DNA of 37,676 nt from contig CAZWUI010000014.1 in the NCBI GenBank assembly GCA_964637515.1, positions 1 to 37,676 of the forward strand, written 5' to 3'. The notes beneath the pieces are model-generated. The model saw only the letters and a list, made by a program, of their open reading frames with translations, was not told the DNA's origin and made no database searches. Every line of letters begins with the position of its first letter. Position 1 is the stretch's first letter. Positions 24,901 through 30,912 of the stretch are shown in pieces. The stretch comes from RGIG4097 sp964637515 (GTDB lineage: Bacteria > Bacillota > Clostridia > Christensenellales > CAG-917). The position numbers and the translations under genes are program-made.

Positions 24901-25075
24901 TCGTGTCCGTCATGATTGTCGCGGGATTGGAGTTGACGAGTATGACTTCGTAGCCCTCTTCCTTGAGTGCAAGACATGCCTGCGTGCCTGCGTAGTCAAA
25001 CTCCGCCGCCTGACCGATGATTATCGGTCCCGAGCCTATGATAAGTATCTTTTTCAAGTCCTTTCGTTTTGCCAT
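21902..25075 (-). CDS. carB: Carbamoyl-phosphate synthase large subunit
   Basis: CarB makes carbamoyl phosphate from bicarbonate, ammonia and two ATP. It has two ATP-grasp halves, each opening with an Asn/Gly-rich dinucleotide-like segment (ILIIGSGPIIIGQAAEFDY and VVLGAGPIRIGQGVEFDYS), and ends in a methylglyoxal-synthase-like regulatory domain (NIQATAGTAKFLKENGI). The length is 1057 residues, full size. The small glutaminase subunit gene carA, usually directly upstream, is not in this operon; pyrC is there instead. CarA must be encoded elsewhere, or ammonia is supplied another way. Confidence 0.97.
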   Translation of the reverse strand: MAKRKDLKKILIIGSGPIIIGQAAEFDYAGTQACLALKEEGYEVILVNSNPATIMTDTTIADKVYMEPLTLEYLAKILRYERPDAIIPGIGGQTGLNIVMQLEKKGVLEECEVELLGTSSSSIERAEDRELFKEMCESIGEPVIPSQITYNLEEAKEAAKRIGYPVVLRPAFTLGGTGGGFANDEEELVEIGMNGFALSPVHQVLVEKSVKGYKEIEFEVMRDSYDKAITICGMENVDPVGVHTGDSIVVAPILSLSDKDRKMLNDSAIKIIKELKIAGGCNVQYALNPETSEYFLIEVNPRVSRSSALASKASGYPIARVTAKIAVGMSLDEIPVAGGYASKEPELDYIVAKFPRFPFDKFTSAPNTLGTQMKATGEVMGIGSNLEECMLKSVRSLEIGCCHFHMPKFDDMTDDEIKEYMSEFRADTVFAVAELLRRGVSVKELHEITKITELFLESFEKIVKEEGVLKANPFDVDTLKSAKKMGFSDKYIAKLWNATEKEVGKFRKDNAIRPVFRMVDTLHTGKYIAYLYSSYSGENQSRLTDKNKLVVLGAGPIRIGQGVEFDYSTVHAVQTIKRGGYEAIIINNNPETVSTDYTTADKLYFEPLTTEDVMEIIDYEKPEGVVASLGGQTAINLAAPLMNNGVKIVGTDCDAIDKAENRDLFEKLLVELGIPQPEGCAVTKIEDGVAAAKRIGYPVLVRPSFVLGGRAMQIVANEKQLRQYLKTAVEIDEDKPVLVDKYIIGKEVEIDAICDGIDVFVPGIMELVERTGIHSGDSISVYPTFSISDKVKGIILQYAKKLGLGIGIKGLYNIQFIVDKEDRVFIIEVNPRSSRTVPFLSKATGYSLADIATEVIMGKTLKEQGIFKVYPDERERWFVKVPVFSFNKIRGLDAYLSPEMKSTGEAIGYDDKLNRALYKALQAAGTKVQNYGTVFATIANSDKDEALPLIRRFYNLGFNIQATAGTAKFLKENGIRTHVLDKISEGSDDIPEAIRQRKLAYIINTSEVGQVGSTNDGYMIRKIATENNVSIFTSLDTVRVLLDVLEETTLTISTIDA

Positions 25076-25094
25076 ATTTATCCTCCGTCAAAAT

Positions 25095-26291
25095 TTAATC
25101 TTGATATACCGCCTTGCCGTCCAATACAGTGCAAAGGCATTTGCCGAAAACTCTCTCTTTGTCGTAGGGAGTCGCCTTGCCTTGCGACAGGAAGTCGTCG
25201 GGGTTGATTTCGTATTCTTCGTCGAGTTTCCACACCGAAAAGCCGTCGTCGCATATGCCGAAGCGTGCGCGCGGATTCCCGGATAGCAACTCTACGAGTT
25301 TTTCAAGGGTGATTTCTCCGTCCTTTACAAGTTTAGTATACAATATCGGGAATGCGGTTTCAAGTCCCACCACGCCGAATAAACTGCCTTTCAAGCCTTT
25401 GCTTTTCTCTTCCGCGGAGTGCGGAGCGTGGTCGGTCGCTATCATATCTATCGTGCCGTCCTGAATGCCCGCAAGAAGTGCGAGTCTGTCTTCTTCACTA
25501 CGGATAGGCGGATTCATCTTCCACTTCCCTTCGTCTTTCAAGTCGCTATCGTTGAAAGTGAGATAGTGGGGAGCGGTTTCCGCCGTGACGTCAAGCCCTT
25601 TCGCCTTTGCCCTGCGCAAAAACTCGACGCTTTCTTTTGTGGAAACGTGGCAGACGTGATAGGCGCAACCCGTCTTTTCGACAAGTCCCAAATCCCTTTC
25701 CACCATTGCGTATTCGCTGGCGGACGAAATGCCGATAAATCCGTTTTGTCTTGCGTATTCGCCGTCGTATATGCAACCGCCGCAGAGCAGTTTTTCGTCC
25801 TCGCAGTGTGCAACTATGATTTTGCCGAGTGCCTTTGCTCTCAACATAGCGTCAACCATGAGTCCGTCGTTTTGCACGCCTTTTCCGTCGTCGCTGAAAG
25901 CGATACAATCTTCCGCCATGCCCTCAAGGTCGGACAATTCTTTGCCCTTTTCACCGACAGTTATCGCTCCGTAAGGGTACACTCTTATCACTGCATCGCG
26001 GTTTATGATTTCATTCTCTAGTTGCAGACTTTCCACGCAGTCGGGGACTGGATTGAGATTGGGCATAGCGCACACTGCGGTATACCCTCCGCGCGCCGCC
26101 GCAAGACTCCCCGATTTCACGGTTTCTTTGTAGGCAAATCCCGGCTCTCTGAAATGCACGTGCACATCGCAAAAGCCTTTGAGGACTGCATATTCTCCGT
26201 TTTTATCAAGGGAAAGCCCCGCCAAATACTCTTTTGCGCACTTTATTTCGTTTTTGTTCAGTCCGATGAATTTCACGTTTGGATTTTCCAT
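25095..26291 (-). CDS. pyrC: Dihydroorotase
   Basis: Cyclises carbamoyl aspartate to dihydroorotate. The metal site is seen in CDVHVHFREPGF (His-x-His), AFSDDGKGV (bridging Asp), IVAHCEDEKL, YHVCHVSTKESVEF and ATDHAPHS (the catalytic Asp). At 398 residues it is a little shorter than typical type I enzymes, with a reduced N-terminal sandwich. It begins nine bases after the pyrR stop. The start ATG at 26291 has only a weak GAAGAG ribosome site, consistent with coupling to pyrR. Confidence 0.96.
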   Translation of the reverse strand: MENPNVKFIGLNKNEIKCAKEYLAGLSLDKNGEYAVLKGFCDVHVHFREPGFAYKETVKSGSLAAARGGYTAVCAMPNLNPVPDCVESLQLENEIINRDAVIRVYPYGAITVGEKGKELSDLEGMAEDCIAFSDDGKGVQNDGLMVDAMLRAKALGKIIVAHCEDEKLLCGGCIYDGEYARQNGFIGISSASEYAMVERDLGLVEKTGCAYHVCHVSTKESVEFLRRAKAKGLDVTAETAPHYLTFNDSDLKDEGKWKMNPPIRSEEDRLALLAGIQDGTIDMIATDHAPHSAEEKSKGLKGSLFGVVGLETAFPILYTKLVKDGEITLEKLVELLSGNPRARFGICDDGFSVWKLDEEYEINPDDFLSQGKATPYDKERVFGKCLCTVLDGKAVYQD

Positions 26292-26300
26292 ACTCTTCGC

Positions 26301-26840
26301 TCACTTTTCGCCGATGAAAACTTGGTCTACACCGTCCGTTTCAAGCAGATTTACCAATATGGTTTCGCGCTCCGCCGTAGGGACGTTTTTGCCGATATAG
26401 TCGGGACGAATGGGCAATTCTCTGTGTCCCCTGTCTATCAAAACCGCAAGTTGCACCGCTTTCGGACGCGCAATATCGAACACGCATTCAAGCGCCGCTC
26501 TAACCGTCCTGCCGGTGTAAAGCACGTCATCCACGATGACGACGGTTTTATCTTTCAAATCGCAAGGAATATCGCAATCCGCAACCACCGCTTGTTTCTC
26601 TTCATCGGACAAATCGTCGCGATTTCTCGTCACGTCAAGACTTCCGATAGGCACGGTTTTGCCTTCGAATTTCGCCACGTTATCGGCAATCCTTTCGGCA
26701 AGCGGTACGCCTCTGCTCTTGATACCCAAAAGACAGACGTCGTCCACGCCTTGATTTTTCTCGATAATCTCGTGCGTCATACGCGCAAGCACTCTTGCCA
26801 TCGCACGGTCGTCCATAATTTGCGTTTTCCGTTGCATCAT
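26301..26840 (-). CDS. pyrR: Bifunctional pyr operon regulator / uracil phosphoribosyltransferase
   Basis: PyrR binds the pyr leader RNA when UMP is high and favours termination; it also has uracil phosphoribosyltransferase activity. At 179 residues it has QIMDDRAMARVLARMTHEI, the loop SLDVTRNRDDLS, and the PRPP motif TVVIVDDVLYTGRTVRAA (about 96-113), all diagnostic. A second ATG immediately follows the first; TTGGAG lies five bases upstream. It is the first gene of the operon and directly follows the attenuator that it is expected to control. Confidence 0.97.
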   Translation of the reverse strand: MMQRKTQIMDDRAMARVLARMTHEIIEKNQGVDDVCLLGIKSRGVPLAERIADNVAKFEGKTVPIGSLDVTRNRDDLSDEEKQAVVADCDIPCDLKDKTVVIVDDVLYTGRTVRAALECVFDIARPKAVQLAVLIDRGHRELPIRPDYIGKNVPTAERETILVNLLETDGVDQVFIGEK

Positions 26841-26849
26841 AACTCCAAC

Positions 26850-26951
26850 AAAAAAAGGTCTTGCAGAAAGACAAGACCTTTTGAGCGTGCGAAAATATGA
26901 ACCGTCATATTCGGCGTTTATTCAAAACCTTGTCAATCTCTCTGTATCGAC
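26850..26951 (-). promoter_or_regulatory. PyrR-dependent transcription attenuator
   Basis: On the minus strand the leader has three alternative parts. The PyrR-binding hairpin 26932-26951 has stem GTCGAT/ATTGAC with loop ACAGAGAG, like the PyrR consensus. An antiterminator forms between GACAAGGTTTTGA (26922-26934) and TCAAAAGGTCTTGTC (26870-26884), pairing except for a small internal loop. The terminator stem AAAAGGTCTTG (26872-26882) with CAAGACCTTTT (26853-26863) runs into T residues. The antiterminator shares bases with both other hairpins, so they are mutually exclusive, as in Bacillus pyr leaders. Confidence 0.92.
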
Positions 26952-26971
26952 TTAAAAGTTCGTTTTTCTTA

Positions 26972-27000
26972 ACTATACCCCCTCTGCCCCTCGATGTCAA
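26972..27000 (-). promoter_or_regulatory. Promoter of the pyr operon
   Basis: TTGACA (26995-27000) and TATAGT (26972-26977) on the minus strand are exactly 17 bp apart. Transcription would begin about 15 bp before the PyrR-binding hairpin. Confidence 0.85.
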
Positions 27001-27077
27001 GCATTTGCACCCTTCCCCGCCCAATTTTTTCACCGTTTATTGATAAATATCAATACTCCAAAAAACGAGATTGCCTC

Positions 27078-27105
27078 TTGATAATCTCGCCGTCTATGCT
27101 ATTAT
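27078..27105 (+). promoter_or_regulatory. Promoter of repeat copy B
   Basis: TTGATA (27078-27083), 16-bp spacer, TATTAT (27100-27105). The layout is identical to that in copy A. The expected RNA runs from about 27112 to 27486, roughly 375 nt. Confidence 0.62.
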
Positions 27106-27285
27106 ATTATCGAAAACGGGCGCGTAGCGCATACGCTCACACGGTAGGGGACGTTGTTACTTTTTTCCCACCGCTATCACACACGGAAGAAGATCTTTGT
27201 GGCAATCATGCAATGCCCGACCGAAACGTACGACCAGGCATTGGTGAAAAACAACTGATCTCACAAAACTAAAAGGAAGGACGTA

Positions 27286-27429
27286 ATGCAAAAAATTATT
27301 ACGTATGAAAACTGATTTTATTTCGGTGACGTCAAAAACGAACAACTTCACGGACGAAGCGCCATGAATTATATGAGCAATGACGAACCGACGGACGGCA
27401 TCTACGAGGGCGAGTGGAAACACTCCTGA
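27286..27429 (+). pseudogene. MORN-repeat protein remnant
   Basis: An ATG at 27286, with GGAAGG upstream, is followed after nine codons by TGA (27313-27315). The same frame then reads FYFGDVKNEQLHGRSAMNY and, 10 residues on, IYEGEWKHS before TGA at 27427. Both match the MORN pattern (Y-x-G-x5-G-x2-HG-x-G, then YEGEWK). A GGA-to-TGA change would explain the stop. It is a relic of a MORN protein, or a very short coding insert in an RNA unit. Confidence 0.6.
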
Positions 27430-27454
27430 CCGTCAAAGCAATGAATAAAAGCCG

Positions 27455-27487
27455 AAAACCTATGTCTACATAGGTTTTCTTTTTGTA
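27455..27487 (+). terminator. Terminator of repeat copy B
   Basis: A perfect 10-bp stem, AAAACCTATG (27455-27464) with CATAGGTTTT (27469-27478), has a TCTA loop and a CTTTTTG tail. The minus-strand flank is less T-rich, but it may also serve the LysR gene, whose stop is at 27520. Confidence 0.9.
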
Positions 27488-27519
27488 TGGGTGAATTTTA
27501 TTCGAGATTCTTTATGGTT

Positions 27520-28425
27520 TTATCTTGAAGTGGCGGTGACGTCGGTGTAGGCTTTGGCGATGCGTTCGATCATGTCGGTGTCGGTGAAGGTTTTGTGGTA
27601 GACGATCGTCGTTTCTCTGGTCATGCTCAAATTCGCGATCGGGAGAGCGACGAGAGAGCCTTTGCGGATTTCTTTCAAGCACGCACCCCTTGAAAGTATT
27701 GATACTCCAACGTTCTTTTTGACGAGATTGCGGATTGTTGCGATGCTGTCCACTTCGATGAGCACGTCGAAATTGTCTATACTCTCCCCTATCGACTCAA
27801 GGGACGCATTGAATTTTTCGCGCGTGGACGACGACGGCAAACGCAAAATCAAATGTTGGCGTTTGAGTTCGTCAAGGGATATGGACGCTTTTTTGGACAC
27901 GGCGTTTTGCGGGGACGCTATGCACACGAGCATATCCGTGTCGATGACGGTGTAACGGAAATCGGCAGAAGTCGGTTTTTCTTCAATAATCGCCATATCT
28001 ATCTCGAAATTTTCAAGCATATCATAAAGATTTTTTATGTTGTCAGTGATAAACGTTATGTTCAAGTTATCATCGCCGAGCGCAAGTTTCGACAACGCTT
28101 CCACCATAATTCCGCTTTCCTGAGTGTGGGTGATACCTATGCGCACTTTGACGACGTTTTTGCGTGCGTTTTTGACCTTGTCTTTCATGGAATCGCAAAG
28201 CGCGCGTATCCTTTTTGCGTATAAAAGCAGTATTTCTCCTTCCGGTGATAGGACGATTTCCCCTTTCTTGCGCAAGAAAATAGGCGCACCGATTTCGCTT
28301 TCCAATTTCTTTATATGTTGAGATACCGCAGGTTGCGTCATGGACAGCAACTCCCCTGCTTTCGTGAAGTTCTTCGTTTCGCATACGGTGATAAAGGTTT
28401 CAAGTTTGTCGTCAATAAGCGCCAT
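27520..28425 (-). CDS. LysR-family transcriptional regulator
   Basis: The 301-residue protein has the LysR winged helix-turn-helix at the N-terminus (LETFITVCETKNFTKAGELL, then MTQPAVSQHIKKLESEIG) and a periplasmic-binding-like effector domain (VRIGITHTQESGIMVEALSK, DMAIIEEKPTSADFRY, VGVSILSRGACL). The ATG at 28425 has GAGGA upstream. It is divergent from the antiporter gene, across a region with an LTTR-type site, so it probably controls that gene and its MgtC-like neighbour, and perhaps itself. Confidence 0.95.
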   Translation of the reverse strand: MALIDDKLETFITVCETKNFTKAGELLSMTQPAVSQHIKKLESEIGAPIFLRKKGEIVLSPEGEILLLYAKRIRALCDSMKDKVKNARKNVVKVRIGITHTQESGIMVEALSKLALGDDNLNITFITDNIKNLYDMLENFEIDMAIIEEKPTSADFRYTVIDTDMLVCIASPQNAVSKKASISLDELKRQHLILRLPSSSTREKFNASLESIGESIDNFDVLIEVDSIATIRNLVKKNVGVSILSRGACLKEIRKGSLVALPIANLSMTRETTIVYHKTFTDTDMIERIAKAYTDVTATSR

Positions 28426-28472
28426 AGTGTCCTCATATAATCTTGTGTTATGTTCTGATAAATTATCATAAT

Positions 28473-28501
28473 TTGACTTTATGTTGCATTAAGCATAACA
28501 T
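28473..28501 (+). promoter_or_regulatory. Antiporter promoter overlapped by a LysR T-N11-A site
   Basis: TTGACT (28473-28478), 17 bp, TAACAT (28496-28501) is a candidate promoter for the antiporter. Superimposed is ATGTT-N11-AACAT (28481-28501), the inverted-repeat form LysR proteins bind. A related TTATGTT half site lies at about 28448-28454. Binding there would cover the promoter spacer and -10 box. Confidence 0.6.
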
Positions 28502-28547
28502 ATCGTAGCAAATCAATCAAGACTAAATCGGATTTTAGGAGAAAAGA

Positions 28548-29957
28548 ATGTTACTGAACGGATTTCCGAAAACTGCACAAGTTATCATATCCATAGCGGT
28601 TATGTTGCTTGCGGGATACGTCATGGCGCGCATTGCGAAAAAGTGCAAGTTGCCTGCGGTGACGGGTTATATCGTCGCGGGGATAATCATCGGCCCTTAC
28701 TGCATTGACGTCGTGCCGAAGGCGATAGTGGACGACATGGGATTTCTTGCGGATATTGCGCTTGCGTTTATCGCATTCGGGACGGGTGAGTTTTTCACTA
28801 TCGACACACTCAAGCACGACGGCGCAAAAAACGTCGTCATCACGGTGTTTGAAGCACTTCTTGCGTCCATACTCGTCTTCCTGACCACCTATTTCATATT
28901 GAAACTCAGTCTTGCGTTTTCTATCGTGCTCGGTGCGCTCGCGGCGGCGACCGCACCCGCGTCCACCATGATGACAATTAGACAAACGAATTCAAAAGGG
29001 GATTTTGTCAACACCCTTTTGCAAGTCGTCGCACTCGACGACGTCGTCGGACTGGTTGCCTTTTCAGTGGCGATTGCGGTTGCGACCGCTTCCCTTTCGG
29101 GGACGGTCACCGCAAAAAGCATTCTCCTTCCAATACTCTACAACCTTATCTCTCTCGTAGCGGGCGGACTGCTCGGATTTTTGCTCAAGTTTCTCGTGTC
29201 CCCCAAACGATCGTCGGACAACAGGCTTATCGTTGCAATAGCGGTCATCTTCTCATTTTGCGGGATCTGCGCATTTATGGACGTATCGCCCCTTCTCGGA
29301 TGTATGGTTATGGGCACGGTGTATCGCAACGTCGCAAAGGACGACAGACTCTTCAAACAACTCAACTACTTCTCTCCGCCAATACTCCTACTCTTCTTCG
29401 TGCGGTCGGGGGTGAACTTCGATTTGGGCGCGCTCTTCGGCGCAAACGGCGCTATCGGCGGGACTTCGCTACTCGTCGTCGGGGTTGTCTATTTCTTCGT
29501 GAGAATCGCGGGAAAATATGTCGGCTCGTTCCTTGGTTGCCTTGCCGTGAAAAAGGATAGCAGAGTGCGAAACTATCTCGGACTTGCCCTAATTCCGCAG
29601 GCGGGCGTGGCGATAGGGCTTGCTTCTCTTGCCTCGCGGACGATAGGCGGAGACATCGGGAGTGCTATGGAAACAATCATTCTTGCATCGAGCGTGCTAT
29701 ACGAACTGATCGGTCCTGCGTGCGCAAAATTGGCACTTTATCTATCCAAATCGTACTCAACAAATATTGATACGGTCATTCCGACCGAAGAAATCAATTC
29801 CGCCGAAACCAAAAACGACGTCGAAATTCTCATCGAAAAAATCAACGCTATCCGTGCAAATTATCCCGCTCCCCTGCATGCCGACGACGAGCGTGCTTTC
29901 AACGAAGGGGCGGATGAATTTTACTTGCTCAACTTCAGGCAAAGAACAAAAAGGTAA
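28548..29957 (+). CDS. Cation/proton antiporter, CPA2 family
   Basis: A membrane transporter of 469 residues with about 12-13 hydrophobic helices. The N-terminal MLLAGYVMARIAKKCKLPAV with TGYIVAGIIIGPYCID and FIAFGTGEFF are hallmarks of the CPA2 (KefB/NapA-like) Na+/H+ or K+/H+ exchangers, and VVALDDVVGLVAFSVAI is the DD-containing core helix. The tail beyond about residue 400 is hydrophilic and lacks a TrkA-N domain. AGGAGAAAAG precedes the ATG. The MgtC-like gene follows 14 bp later. Ion specificity cannot be told. Confidence 0.92.
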   Translation: MLLNGFPKTAQVIISIAVMLLAGYVMARIAKKCKLPAVTGYIVAGIIIGPYCIDVVPKAIVDDMGFLADIALAFIAFGTGEFFTIDTLKHDGAKNVVITVFEALLASILVFLTTYFILKLSLAFSIVLGALAAATAPASTMMTIRQTNSKGDFVNTLLQVVALDDVVGLVAFSVAIAVATASLSGTVTAKSILLPILYNLISLVAGGLLGFLLKFLVSPKRSSDNRLIVAIAVIFSFCGICAFMDVSPLLGCMVMGTVYRNVAKDDRLFKQLNYFSPPILLLFFVRSGVNFDLGALFGANGAIGGTSLLVVGVVYFFVRIAGKYVGSFLGCLAVKKDSRVRNYLGLALIPQAGVAIGLASLASRTIGGDIGSAMETIILASSVLYELIGPACAKLALYLSKSYSTNIDTVIPTEEINSAETKNDVEILIEKINAIRANYPAPLHADDERAFNEGADEFYLLNFRQRTKR

Positions 29958-29971
29958 TTAAGGAGGCTATC

Positions 29972-30679
29972 ATGAATTATATCGATCCGCTTGCAAAACT
30001 CATGGGCGAATGGGCTTGGACTGTGTCCGTCTACTCTATCATTTTGAGAACAGTCGTGCCTTTCGTTTTCTCTTTCTACGTCGGTTGCGATCGCACCACG
30101 AAGGGACACACCGCAGGTATGAAAACCTTTATACTTCTATCCCTTGCGTCGACTGCGTGTATGATTATGGATTGCGCCTTCGGCACGTCCGTACCATTCT
30201 GCTCACTTGGCGCGATAATCGGGAGCGCACTGCTCAGCGGCAACTCAATCCGATTCAGTGCGAAAAACCAAATCAAAGGATTGACCACATCCGCTTGGCT
30301 TTGGCTATGCACCATATTCGGACTGACTTTCGGGGCGGGATTGTATACGGTTGCAATCGCACTTGCAGTCGCGGGAATCATAATACTTCAATTCTTCCCC
30401 GCGCTTGAAACCTATCTCAAACAACGCTCGACGCACTTCGAGTTACACCTTGAATTAAAAAACCGCAACGACTTGCAGTCCTTCACCTACACCCTGCGCG
30501 AACTCGGCATTCACATCGACGACGTCGAACTCAATTCCGCATTCTTGAATTCTGGGTTGAGCGTGTACGCACTGAAACTATCCATACAAAACGAAGACTT
30601 GAAAAAATACAAGACTCACGAACAAATCATCGAAGCATTGAGAAGTATCGACTATATCCATTTTATAGAAGAAAAATAG
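29972..30679 (+). CDS. MgtC/SapB-family membrane protein
   Basis: The 235-residue protein has four to five N-terminal membrane helices and a C-terminal soluble ACT-like domain (about 150-235: HFELHLELKNRNDLQSFTYT through SIDYIHFIEEK). The core matches the MgtC/SapB pattern: an early Arg (ILRTVVPF), a DRTTKGHTAGMKTFILLSLAS segment, and NQIKGLTTSAWLWLCTIFGL. MgtC proteins affect growth at low magnesium and F-type ATPase activity; the biochemical role of this relative is open. AAGGAGG sits before the ATG. It is probably co-transcribed with the antiporter and under the same LysR control. Confidence 0.85.
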   Translation: MNYIDPLAKLMGEWAWTVSVYSIILRTVVPFVFSFYVGCDRTTKGHTAGMKTFILLSLASTACMIMDCAFGTSVPFCSLGAIIGSALLSGNSIRFSAKNQIKGLTTSAWLWLCTIFGLTFGAGLYTVAIALAVAGIIILQFFPALETYLKQRSTHFELHLELKNRNDLQSFTYTLRELGIHIDDVELNSAFLNSGLSVYALKLSIQNEDLKKYKTHEQIIEALRSIDYIHFIEEK

Positions 30680-30696
30680 CACGTACTAATCACACA

Positions 30697-30724
30697 AAAA
30701 GGCGCGGATTCGCCCGCGCCTTTT
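30697..30724 (+). terminator. Terminator of the antiporter-MgtC operon
   Basis: A perfect 11-bp stem, AAAAGGCGCGG (30697-30707) with CCGCGCCTTTT (30714-30724), has a 6-nt loop. It follows the stop at 30679 by 17 bp. A-rich and T-rich flanks make it potentially bidirectional. Confidence 0.9.
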
Positions 30725-30861
30725 CGCAAGTTTTATCTTTTTTCATCTCTCTGCGCTTTCGTTATATTGTTCCGCAAACGGCACTTTTTGAAGAGTATAT
30801 AAACGCAAGACTCGACGAATATTTGAGTATTTTGAACTAACGAAAATTTTATCGTTATATG

Positions 30862-30890
30862 AAAAATCCCGCTGCGAATACAACGGGATT
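30862..30890 (-). terminator. Terminator of the gltX-subtilase operon
   Basis: On the minus strand AATCCCGTTG (30881-30890) pairs with CAGCGGGATT (30865-30874, one G-U), loop TATTCG, then T residues. It begins 22 bp after the protease stop. The 30725-30860 stretch between the two terminators holds nothing I recognise. Confidence 0.85.
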
Positions 30891-30912
30891 ATTTTTGTTT
30901 TGGAAAGGTTTG

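Larger units (their letters stand above)
27064..27440 (+). repeat. Dispersed repeat unit, copy B (with decayed MORN gene)
   Basis: This is the second copy of the unit at 10019-10246. The 5' 120 bp match, including the promoter and both conserved stems: GCGTA (27122-27126) with TACGC (27132-27136), and CGGTAGGG (27142-27149) with CCCACCG (27167-27173). The 3' CACTCCTGACCGTCAAA also matches. The middle is longer than in copy A and includes a broken MORN-repeat reading frame. A terminator follows at 27455. The 27001-27063 stretch and the bases around the unit hold no other gene. Confidence 0.75.

Noticed and set aside
26994..27272. 92-codon plus-strand frame across the pyr promoter and repeat copy B
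   Set aside because: It runs through the repeat promoter and both conserved stems, has no Shine-Dalgarno, and is not kept in frame in copy A.
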